DNA of 64,000 nt from Darksidea phi (taxonomy: Eukaryota; Ascomycota; Dothideomycetes; Pleosporales; Lentitheciaceae). Positions 54,770 through 64,000 of the stretch are shown here, piece after piece (positions within the stretch are counted from its first letter, which is position 1; every line of letters starts with the position of its first letter). The notes below the pieces were generated by a model that had not been told where the DNA came from, made no database searches, and saw nothing but the letters and a program-made list of their open reading frames with translations. The stretch spans positions 32,652-96,651 of the forward strand of contig JASJFT010000178.1 of the NCBI GenBank assembly GCA_030770425.1, read 5' to 3'. Position numbers and translations under genes: made by a program.

Positions 54770-57707
54770 ATGCGCAGCCTTTTGCCATTGCTGGCCCTTG
54801 CCGGCTCAGTCATTGCTACAAACGACACGTCGACACACGAGCCGTCTGCAGATGAGACGGTTCCAACAGATACGGCCGCATACGACCCCTCCGCGTATGA
54901 GACGGTTCCTTACGACTCGGCTACGTATGAGCCCTCACCGACGATAGGCCGTCCGTATCCACCTCCAGGGACTTGTAAACCGCGGACTGTCACCACTACC
55001 AGTACTTCATTGGGTACTAAGTGGAAGACTCGAACCGCAACAGAGACCACCACTTGTTATGTGACCACTACCGACACTACTACCCGCTGGAACACAACCA
55101 CCCTTTTCCAGACAACCACTTTAACTCATAATTTTACAACTACAGAGGTATGAATTTATAGTCCAGATTACCTGGCATGGCTGACTTGAACAGACTGATC
55201 TGTCAACTCTCACAGAGACAGAGACTACGGTATGAACCTGTGATCTTTTCTATCTCGCATTAGCTAACTTGAGCAGACCGATTTGTCGACTCTCACAGAG
55301 ACAACGGTATGAATCTTCAATGACATTCTACTGCAGATCCCAGCTCACGCATGATAGACTGAGCTTGATACTGTGACAACCACAGACACAACGACGACAA
55401 CCGATGTATGTGGAATCCTTATGAATTTCAGTGCATATGCTAACCAGTCTAGACGACTACTACTACGGAGGTATGTTCACCGGGCCTGTTTTCATTCGAA
55501 TTGCGCTCTCGCATATCCTCGTAACAAGGCTCCCGGACCTTGCGTCTACACGAACTCATTCCATCTCGCATTTGACCAAGCCTCTTCAACCCGAATGTCT
55601 CCATGGCTCATCTTATCTCTGTCATAATTTTTTTTTAAAGAGCTTTCTCTCCTATAAGTGCATCTTCTAACATCTTATATAGGTTTCTTCAACTACCGTG
55701 TTTACTCCTACAACTGTATTCACCCCTACTACGGAATACACTCCTACTACCGTCAATGTTACGCGGATTATCGAGACCCCTGGGCCCACGTCGACCACTG
55801 TCACGACTAGCACGATTGTCTCTACAATCACCTCAACCATAACTAGCGTAACCACTGTTCAGGGGACACCTGTTACCACGACCCTAACCATTACTTCTAC
55901 CACTACAATTGCGGTTCCTGTAACTATAACAATCGCGACTCCTACGACAATCGCAAGTCCTACGACAGTTGAGACTCCTGGGCCTACCGTTACGGTCGTA
56001 ACTCCTGGACCCACCGAGACTGTTGTGACTCCCGGACCCACGTCGACAATTGTCACAACCAGCACGATTGTCTCGGTAATCACCGAAACGATCACTAGCG
56101 TGACCACTATACAGGGGACACCTGTCACTACAACAGTAACCGTTACTTCGACAACTACGCTAGAGGTTCCTGTGACATTGACAATCGAGACTCCAGGACC
56201 CACACAAACAATCGAAACTCCAGGACCCACGCAAACTATTGAGACGCCCGGACCTACGCAAACACTTTCAATCACGGAGACATTCACTACAAGCAGTGTT
56301 AGCACGATTCTATCGACGATTACTCTTCCTCCAGTAGTCGTTACTACCACGATTGTTGGCCCAGGAACCACAGAAACAGTCACCACCACACTTCCAGGGG
56401 AAACCCAAACAATTACAATCACTGCTCCTGGAACCACTGAAACTCTTACCACTACTCTTCCAGGAAGCACCATTGTTTCTACGATTCTCTCTACGGTCAC
56501 TTTCGCAACCACACAAGTCGTCCCGACGACTATTGTTACTACAGCCACCCCAAGCTCGACGCCGCTGCCTTCTATTACGTGCCCAACTGGCTGCCAGATT
56601 GACGTCACAGCGACTCGTCTAGAATTCCCTGCAGACGTCTTGACTAGCACAGTGTACTACCCCATTGCTGTGACTGTCGATATCTACACCAATAGAGCCG
56701 GCCAAGATGTTAGCACATCGGTCCACACCCCAACTCTCCCTCCCCCGACCAACACCCTGACCTGGGTATACGAGGGCGTTACGCTCACATACCCTACTGT
56801 CTATGCCGCCTACGCGACCTTTAGCCACATCGAAGTCGAGGCTGTTGTCACTACATGCGTCAGCTCCACCGGCATCCTGGATTTACCCTCGCCAACGAAC
56901 TTTTCACCCTTGATCATCCCCACATCCGCAATTCCAAACCCCAGCCTGGTTCCACCTGTCATAGTCGACTACCTAAACAGGCAACCCACCGTTGTCCAAC
57001 AGCTCGGCGAGACCATTGGCGCCGGCGCCTGTGACCCCATCAAAGGCGGCAACGCAACGCCCAATACGAAGAGCCTCGGCAGCCAGACATACCTCGAAAC
57101 GCGTGCTTCGGAAGGCCCGACCATCACGAACCGCATCCCCGCCGAAGAGGCTGTGGTCACACAGACCGAAAACGATACAGATGTTCTACCTACCGCCACT
57201 GTTACATCGCGGAGACCGGCGACAAGCACACCCGAGCCTACCACTGTCGTCGAAACAGAATCTCCGCCGCCGCCGGAAACTAGGACGTCAAGTACGATCC
57301 CTCTTCCTTCTTCAACTAGTGCGATTGAAGAGACCTCTACCTTTTCTTCCAGTACGACTGAAGAGACCCCTACCTCTTCCTCATCTTCCTCGTTTTCGTT
57401 CTCTTCATCTACTAGTGAATCTTCCAGTGCGCTTTCTTCAGGCAGTACTGCTGACTCCACTACCACCCCAGCATCTACTACCGAAACCGAACCCGAGCCC
57501 CCGACTGATATTCCCACACTCACGACGTCGGAGGCTCCGGCTCCGATCTCGAGTTACAGCACGACAACGCGCGCGAATACCACGTTTGAAGCCCCTCCCG
57601 TCACTGAGTACACGGGCGCGGCGGTGCACGCAAGAGGTGTTGCAGGGATCGGTGGAGTCGAAGGATTTTTGCTCGGTGCGGCTGGTCTAGGGCTAGGATG
57701 GATATAA
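54770..57707 (+). CDS. Thr-rich GPI-type cell-wall protein with four stalk microexons
   Basis: Six exons: 54770-55147, 55194-55229, 55277-55306, 55358-55405, 55453-55470 and 55683-57707, giving 844 residues. A signal peptide (MRSLLPLLALAGSVIA) and a short Tyr/Pro repeat (DPSAYETVPYDSATYEPS) come first. Then four microexons of 36, 30, 48 and 18 nt encode only Thr/Asp/Glu/Leu units (TDLSTLTETETT, TDLSTLTETT, TELDTVTTTDTTTTTD, TTTTTE). All five introns are phase 0 and start GTATG. Exon 6 has a long Thr/Pro stalk (ETPGPT units), a non-repetitive module from ITCPTGCQIDV to about GACDPIKGG with four Cys, a Ser/Thr-rich stretch, and a hydrophobic end (VEGFLLGAAGLGLGWI) fitting a GPI signal. The likely role is a glycosylated wall adhesin or structural protein. 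Splicing is inferred, not proven. Confidence 0.75.
56181..56261 (+). repeat. Three 27-bp tandem repeats in the stalk-coding exon
   Basis: Units start at 56181, 56208 and 56235 and encode TIETPGPTQ three times with mostly silent differences. Roughly 250 bp apart, 55790-55935 and 56040-56185 are also imperfect duplicates of a longer unit (STIVS...ITSVTT(V/I)QGTPVTT). Such repeats expand and contract readily in fungal wall proteins. Confidence 0.8.
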
Positions 57708-58853
57708 TAATGAGGTGAAGAGAGTGTTGTTTCGGGTTTTTTTTCTAATGTTTCCCACGATAATCTAATGCTTAAAATGTACACCTAATGTTGGAATTCT
57801 AATAATGATGGGATATCGTACACAGTGGACTAATGACATAATTTCCACGTTTATTGCTCATCTCTAAAATCTAGTGGCCTCTTTGGAGATCACGGTGTAC
57901 CTATGTCGTGTGCACATCACTTCAACCGTCGCCCGCTTAACTCCCGGATCCACGGTCTCTATCTCACATCGCTACAACCTCCATCCTCTCTCTCGCTGAC
58001 ACCTTTCGCCCTCGTCTTTTCTTTTCCCCATAATAACTCCTCCGTCATGCCACCTAAGCAGCACATCATATCCGCCACCACCACCCGACTCACCACACCC
58101 CTCCAGAAGAACTTAACCGCTGTGGCTTCACCCCCTCACCTCAACAAACCTTCCCCCACGCGGCCCCAATGTGACCTTTCATGCAACCCCGCTTAACAAC
58201 AGCCAGCTAGCCTTTCGGCTCGTATTTCTAGCCTACCACATCCCATCGTTCTGCTAGCCCTTTCACATAGCATGGTATCATGTCGGGCGGGGTAACGCCC
58301 AGTCTTGACCGCTTCCGCAACCCTCGCACCCCAGTCTAGCCTTGCGCCCCTTCCTGCACGAAAGTATTGAAAATCAAGCGGGCGGGCGGGGTCATACGCC
58401 ACGAAGCGGGACGATCAAATGCATGGGCGCTTTTTTCGCTACCATGGCGAAGGGATGGAGAACCTGAACTAACGCCTAAATTAGAACTGGACTTTTAGCT
58501 CTAACTACTGTGTGGAGTTGTTCGGTCGGGGGAAAGAAGCGGGGTGGCAGCTTTTTGCTGGCCAAGAGGGGAGGGGAGGGGCGAGCGGGGTGTATTTTAT
58601 TCTGGCATCGATGGATAGCTTGGTAATTGGATTTGGATATGGATGATGGATATTTGGTTCGATGCTATGATAAGATATACTATGCTAAAATCCAGCGTGA
58701 ATATGCGAATGCAATGTGTGCTACCCAGCCTCCCGGCCATCAATGTTGCGAGGACCAGAAAAATACGTAGCGAGAATGGCTCCCTATCCTACACGGAACG
58801 TCTCTTCGTAGCACTATACAAGACAGGCGATGCTTAGACTGACATTATGACGG
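57708..58853. other. Gene-free spacer, 1.15 kb, between convergent genes
   Basis: It holds the 3' ends of the wall-protein gene and RAD5. A short frame at 58047-58196 (MPPKQHIISATTTRLTTPLQ) has an ATG but no recognisable family. I do not call it a gene. Confidence 0.45.
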
Positions 58854-61800
58854 CTAGCTCAACAACTCTTTGATGTCTTCGATACGTTGTATGCGTTTCT
58901 CTTCATCGCTCATCATGCCTAGTGACGTGGCTCTGGTTTACGAATTAGTCCATGTCTTTACACTTTTCTCTTCCAAGATCATGGCAAGACTTACAGAAAC
59001 TTCTTCCTGTCCTGAATCCTGAGCATCTTCTCCTCAATGCTTCCACCAACAACAAACCTGATAACCTTGACTTCGCTTTCCTGCCCCATGCGATGCACCC
59101 GATCAATAGCCTGCGCCTCGACGGCAAAACTCCACCATGGATCCATCATAAACACCCTCTTTGCACACGTCAAGTTCAAGCCTACACCACCAGCTCGCAA
59201 ACTCAGCAACAGTACAGTACCCTTCTTGCTTTCCGTGAATTCTGTCAGAGTGGCAGCACGTGTCTTTTGGTTCATGGAGCCATCGAAGCGCAGGAAGGGA
59301 ATGTGGTCACGCGTCAAGGCGGGCTCGATGAGGTCGAGAAAGGAGGTGAATTGGGAGAACACAACAGATTTGGTGGAGGGATCCTCCCGACGGATCGCTT
59401 TGAGGTGGGCGAGGAGTGCCTGAGTTTTTGCGGAGCCAGTGAGTCCGATGCGACGGAGAGAGACGCGTGGGGTTCGTCTTGACGTGGGTGGAGGAGAGCC
59501 GAACGAGTCACTACGAAGATTTTCTTCGTCCGGTAAGGGATCGTGTCTGATCACCTCAAAGAGATCGCGGGCGTTGATTGGCTCGCGGCAGCTGAAACAG
59601 CGAGGAAGTTCGCCCTTGTCGCGCTGATGGTTGATATAATTTACAAGGCAGTCTTTGCAGGCGGAGTGCCAGCAGCCAGTCACAGCCTGGTCGATCATCG
59701 GCTCTTCCGAGCATATAGGACACTCTGCGTCGGCTTCATCTTGGATCTGCCTTAGCACATGAGCGCCGAACTGGTTAATGTCCTGATCGCCTTCGGTTGT
59801 AAAGCGCTCGATCAGGCTCGCGAGATCCATGTCGTCAGCCAGGCCATTCGCCAGGTCAGATGCCAAAGCTGCATCCTCCTCATCCGCTACGAGGTTGGCT
59901 TTACGGGTAAGCACAGGATGGCAGCAGGATTGACGCAAACGCAGAATTTGGGCAAAGATCGTAGTGTACGACTTCAGCAGAGTTCCGGCTTCAGCATTCG
60001 CTTTAAAGACGCTCTTCGCTCTGAGGAAGATGTGGTCATATACATCGCGCTCATCCTGTGATAGCTCGATCCTGTCGATATCAATGGTTCGAGGAGGCAG
60101 TGGAACAAGCGCTTCGCCATCCGGAGTCTTCATGTCCTTCGTCCGGCGGAGCACGAGCGGCTCAAGAACGGTCTGGACAACATCTAGGGCACGTATGAAC
60201 TCTCCCGCCTCAAAGGGTACGGTGATGAAGGTCTTCCAGAAGGAGAAGTTGCTCCAAGGTTCAACCTTTAGGAAGCGCACCAAGCTGAAGAGGTCCTCCA
60301 ATCGGTTCACGATCGGTGTGCCCGTAAGAACCCATCGATGCCTTGCGCTGAGCTCATAGCATGCCTTGGCCGTTTTGGACTGCCTATTCTTAATAAAGTG
60401 CGCCTCATCAAGAATGATCCGGAAGTAGTCGAGAGAGAAGACTCCACCATGAGAACCCCGGTTTCCATCATCTTTCGCTATCTGGGTGTACTCGGAGAGC
60501 ACAACGCCATAGCTGGTTATGATGACGTTCGGAGCATTCGAACCGTTTGATGCAGAGCAAAGGTTTTGCAGATTTGCAGCCTTGTCAGAGCCATAGTAGA
60601 CCATGACCTTCAAAGTGCCCTCCTTTGAGGCTTTCTCCGCCTCGCTTTGCCACTGCGCTAGTAGCGACATGGGGGCGACCACGAGCGTGGTGTACGGCGC
60701 AGGCTCAACAGCCGCACTGTTCTTCGGTAAACGCGGAAGATTTTTCAATGTGACCGATGACCCATCCTTGATAACCTGGGTTCTATGGGTATGGATCAAG
60801 CTGAGCATTTCAATAGTCTTGCCGAGACCCATTTCTACTACACGTCAGCATCCGCCCCGTTGGAGTCATATATACAGGGGGCCAACATACCGTCAGCAAG
60901 GATTCCGCCTAGACAATTCTGCTCTTGTTTGGGGAATTCCAACGAGAGCTCGCCGGAGTATGGATTAACGTAGAACATGGTCTGATCTTCGATGGATGGC
61001 ACGGGCATACTGTTAGCGTCTTGTGTTGGCCACTCGTACTCTTCCCAGAGAGGATGCATCGACTCGCCTTTGTGGTCGGCCGATTCCTGCTTCTCCTTCC
61101 CGACCATCCAGTGCAATGCCTGCTTTTGATACTTGCGCAGATCCATCGCGAAGGTATCTGCAGGGTCCATGACCGGAGTGTTGAAGTCAAAGGATTGCGC
61201 CTTCTTGTACAAAGAATCTAGCTGGTCCTGCTCGAGCTCCTCGCCTTCTTCAGCCTCATCAGAGGGAGGCGAAGAGCCGGGTTCAGCAGTGGTCGAATTC
61301 TTCGCTTTGGGCTTCTGTTCGGTCTCAGCCTGCTCGGCAGCTTGTAGAAGGCCCTGTCGCTTGTGCTTCTCTGTCGTTTCGTTTTGGCGGGTCGGATGCA
61401 GGTTTATGGCCTCGAAAAGTTTCACCAGCCCAACCTGCCGCAAACGCAGATCCCGCTCGTCGGAGCTCTCTTTCTGTTCGAACAGGTTGATCTCGCGGTT
61501 GTTGTCGGGTTTCGCGAATCTCCTCTTGTCGAATGCGCCACGTACAAAATAAGCGCGAAGTTGTAGGTAAATCGTTTCGCCCGTCTTAATTCTGTCTGGG
61601 ACATAGACAACCTTCCCTTCAAAAGAGCATACTTTCTGGTCCATCAATGTAGAGATCCAGGCTGCCGACTCGTTCTCCAATCGTCCCACCTCGTCGCCCC
61701 TGTCGTTTGTGAAGCGCACCAAAACGTCTTGCTTCTTCAGATTCAACACTCGCTTGAGGCCCTTGCCTTTGCTGGGCTGGGCCTTTTGGCGTTCAACGCC

Positions 61801-62406
61801 GACCTTCTCATCATGCCGGAGCAGCCCCGTGCCACTCTTTGTTGACCAGCCTACGACGCCGAAGGATCCAATGTATCGCTTGCCTGGCATCATCTTCAGT
61901 ATGGGAGCCATTGGTGCGGATGAGCCGGAATCTGGTGTGGAGGCGTTCGACATTTCAGAATCGTTCCTCTTGAGCGAATCTGCGAGAGTCGTTTGCACGG
62001 GTAATGCGCGAGATTGTGGTGCTATTGCGGTGATGGGAGATGGGGCGGACTTCCACGAGCCATCGAGATACAGATTGATAGCTAGTTGCATCAGTGAAAG
62101 TCTGCTTTCAACCGCATATTGCCTACCTCGTTGCACATTGCTTCCGCTCACGGCCTTGAGCTTCTGTAATGTGGGCACCGGTAGTTCCCCAACTATGGCC
62201 TGCAGAGTGCCAGCATCGAATTCCTCCGGTTCTCCTCCATCCTGAATTCCACCATCATCCTGGGGTATAGCAAGCGGACTGGCAACACTCCCGACCGAGG
62301 ACTGCGGAGATGCGGGGCGAATTGGCGACACGTGAACGGGCGACGACTCTTCGGCGAAGAAACGGCGCTTCTTGGGGGGTCTCTCTTCAGGATGCGGCGT
62401 CTCCAT
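58854..62406 (-). CDS. RAD5: DNA repair helicase / E3 ubiquitin ligase RAD5
   Basis: Three exons (62406-60891, 60834-58995, 58932-58854) give 1144 residues. In order: a disordered N-terminus, a HIRAN domain (about GKRYIGSFGVVGWSTKSGTG), SNF2 ATPase with DEMGLGKT Walker A completed by intron 1, DEAH (IILDEAHFIKNRQS) and TGTPIVNRLEDLF. A RING (ECPICSEEPM, GCWHSACKDC, CFSC) sits between the ATPase lobes. Helicase C follows with SVVFSQFTSFLDLIEPAL, LSLRAGGVGLNLT and QAIDRVHRMGQ. The last 26 residues (TSLGMMSDEEKRIQRIEDIK) come from a separate 79-nt exon, a Rad5 signature. It poly-ubiquitinates PCNA in error-free post-replication repair and remodels stalled forks in the nucleus. Confidence 0.96.
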
Positions 62407-62647
62407 GGTGGTGTTGAGACGTGTTTGGGCGTGATGGACTTTTCATGGAGCAGGCGCGTCCAGCGGCGAAACACGCTTTCGCGGTCGCGCCTGCCAGCCG
62501 AGGATCGCCGTCATAGCGTCATACACTAGCCAACGCTCCACAATCTTTCTTCGTGTAACTATAGATAATCCTCTCATAAATTGTCTTCATTTCCGTAATC
62601 ATGTCTTTCCAAACCGTGCCATAGTACCATCCCGACTTCATACCTCA
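62407..62647. promoter_or_regulatory. Divergent promoter, RAD5 and NDUFAF6
   Basis: The two start codons are 241 bp apart on opposite strands, so the interval must initiate both genes. No specific element is claimed. Confidence 0.5.
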
Positions 62648-63853
62648 ATGCGCCCGTCACAGCTCCCCCGAGCTTCCGCATGGCGCATCCGTTCAACCCT
62701 ACACCCATGTTCGAAAAGGCAGTTCCATGCATCGCCATGGCTGAGGAGCTCTGCGCGCCCTTCGACCGAGGAAATTGACCGAGCGAGAGCGTACTGCGCC
62801 CACCTAGTCAAGTATTACACGCTCCTCCCCAAGCCTTGAATATCGCTAATTCTTCTCAGAATATATGACGCCCCCTCCCACGTACTCCAGACCTTCGTCC
62901 CCCCCTCGTCTCGCGATGCGTACCTCGCCATCCGTGCCTTCAACGTTGACGTCGCCCGTGTAGCCGACACGACGAGCACACCCACCATTGGCATGATGCG
63001 GATGCAATTCTGGCGGGACACTGTGACGAAAGCGCTAGCTGGAACTCCTCCCAAAGAACCTGTGGCCATTTTGCTCGCAAAAGCCGCCGAGGATCTGCAT
63101 GAACGCTCCGGCGGGAAAGCTAGGCTCAGCAGGAACTGGTTCCATCGCATCATCAACACGCGGGAGCAGTATCTAGGAAACCCACCGTATCCAACCTTGT
63201 CATCTCTAGAGAGCTATGCCGAAAACACTTATTCAACCATGCTATACCTGACATTATCAGCGTTGCCTCAGGCTTCAATCACCACGGACCATTTCGCATC
63301 GCACATCGGTAAGGCCATGGGTATCGCTGCGGTCCTGCGAGGCATCCCGCTCATCGCATTCCCTCCACAGCAACCGCTCGGTACAAGCGGTGGTGTCACT
63401 GGATCGTCAGGACCACGCCAAGGCGCCGTTCTTCTCCCTCTTGATGTGATGGCTGAGACGGGTCTCAAGGAGGAAGACGTATTCCGACAAGGCGCTTCAG
63501 CACCTGGCCTACGAGACGCCATCTTCACAGTCGCAACGCGAGCGAACGACCATCTCATCACAGCACGAGAGATGCTCACCAAGCTACGCTCTGAGGGCAC
63601 AGTTGGTCACGACTTCGAGCACGAACACGAAGAGGAACACCAGCATAGCCCACAAGAGTTGAACACCGGAACCGAAACAAAGCTCGCTGAAGTCGATCGA
63701 GCCTTTGGCGTCTTCATGCCGAGTATCGCTACCCAGTCATGGCTTGACCGACTCCAAAAGGCCGACTTTGACATCTTCGATAATTCACTACGTACAGCGG
63801 ATTGGAAGCTGCCCTGGAAGGCATACTGGGCGTTCAGCCGTAGGAATTTGTAA
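62648..63853 (+). CDS. NDUFAF6: Mitochondrial complex I assembly factor NDUFAF6 homolog
   Basis: Two exons (62648-62811, 62860-63853) give 385 residues. The N-terminus is Arg/Ser-rich, as for mitochondrial import (QFHASPWLRSSARPS). The body is a squalene/phytoene-synthase fold: RAYCAHLVK joined by the intron to IYDAPSHVLQTFVPPSSRDA, then AIRAFNVDVARVAD, GMMRMQFWRDTVTKAL, GKAMGIAAVLRGIPLIAFPP and GAVLLPLDVMAETGL. The DxxxD metal motifs of true synthases are not intact, as in NDUFAF6, which acts in complex I assembly and not as a prenyl-condensing enzyme. Residues near 240 have a His/Glu-rich insert (FEHEHEEEHQH). Confidence 0.88.
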
Positions 63854-63879
63854 TACTACGATCTACTCCCAACAGAGAG

Positions 63880-63923
<44 letters not shown>

Positions 63924-64000
63924 TGGGGGGGGGGGGGGGCGGGGTTTTTTGACAAGCTTTTGTTTTTGGGGGCGGGGGGGAAGGCCCAAGGGGGAATGGG
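63854..64000. repeat. Homopolymer-rich right end
   Basis: A T run of about 40 bases (63882-63922) is followed by G runs and T/G mixtures to the end. It looks like low-quality contig-end sequence rather than biology. Confidence 0.7.

Noticed and set aside
55859..56650. Long minus-strand open frame of 263 codons, Val/Gly-rich
   Set aside because: It is the antisense of the Thr-rich stalk exon; ACN/ACC-rich codons read backward as GTN/GGN with few stops. No family features.
61133..62245. Open frames on the plus strand across RAD5
   Set aside because: They are antisense shadows of the well-supported RAD5 coding sequence.
63882..64000. T and G runs at the right end as a telomere
   Set aside because: There is no TTAGGG periodicity; irregular homopolymers fit poor contig-end sequence.

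Overview
This window is nuclear DNA of a filamentous ascomycete (Pezizomycotina); I favour a Dothideomycete, but that is inference from gene families. The support is genes with several short GT-AG introns (about 45-100 nt), Zn2Cys6 regulators, a DUF3425 protein, a fungal RAD5 and DCP2, a fungal GGPP synthase, and relics whose nonsense codons are what C-to-T changes would give, as expected of RIP or plain decay. Neither end carries TTAGGG telomere arrays. Both ends run into homopolymer or low-complexity sequence, so this may be a whole contig or an end-to-end part of one.

Layout. 1-14 kb is gene-poor: 12-bp tandem repeats, dispersed repeat pieces, a collapsed SDR pseudogene, an amino-acid/choline-type permease, a secreted isochorismatase-like hydrolase, a P450 relic and an intron-less GGPP synthase. 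14-21 kb has a secreted quinoprotein sugar dehydrogenase and a large membrane protein, with long empty spacers. 21-37 kb is a dense housekeeping block: DUF4112 protein, DCP2, a 2OG-Fe(II) oxygenase, CAF17/IBA57, a PTM1-like seven-TM protein, NCS2/CTU2, an SDR, and a DUF3425 gene whose reading frame is broken by one TAG. 38-48.5 kb is accessory: an MFS exporter, a Zn2Cys6 factor, a secreted PAF-AH-like lipase, a second Zn2Cys6 factor and an RGS-domain gene with one in-frame stop, flanked by dispersed-repeat copies. 50-58 kb holds two surface proteins: a membrane-anchored aspartic-protease-like protein that has lost its first catalytic motif, and a Thr-rich GPI-type wall protein whose stalk is built from four phase-0 microexons. 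58-64 kb has RAD5 and an NDUFAF6 homolog, divergently transcribed.

The most unusual object is the microexon-bearing wall protein (54770-57707). Exons of 36, 30, 48 and 18 nt, all phase 0 and all followed by GTATG donors, encode Thr-rich stalk units. Any of them could be skipped without breaking the frame. Other points worth checking are eight LLxxF-type motifs in the DCP2 tail, the run of isolated nonsense lesions, and a GGPP synthase left beside a dead P450.
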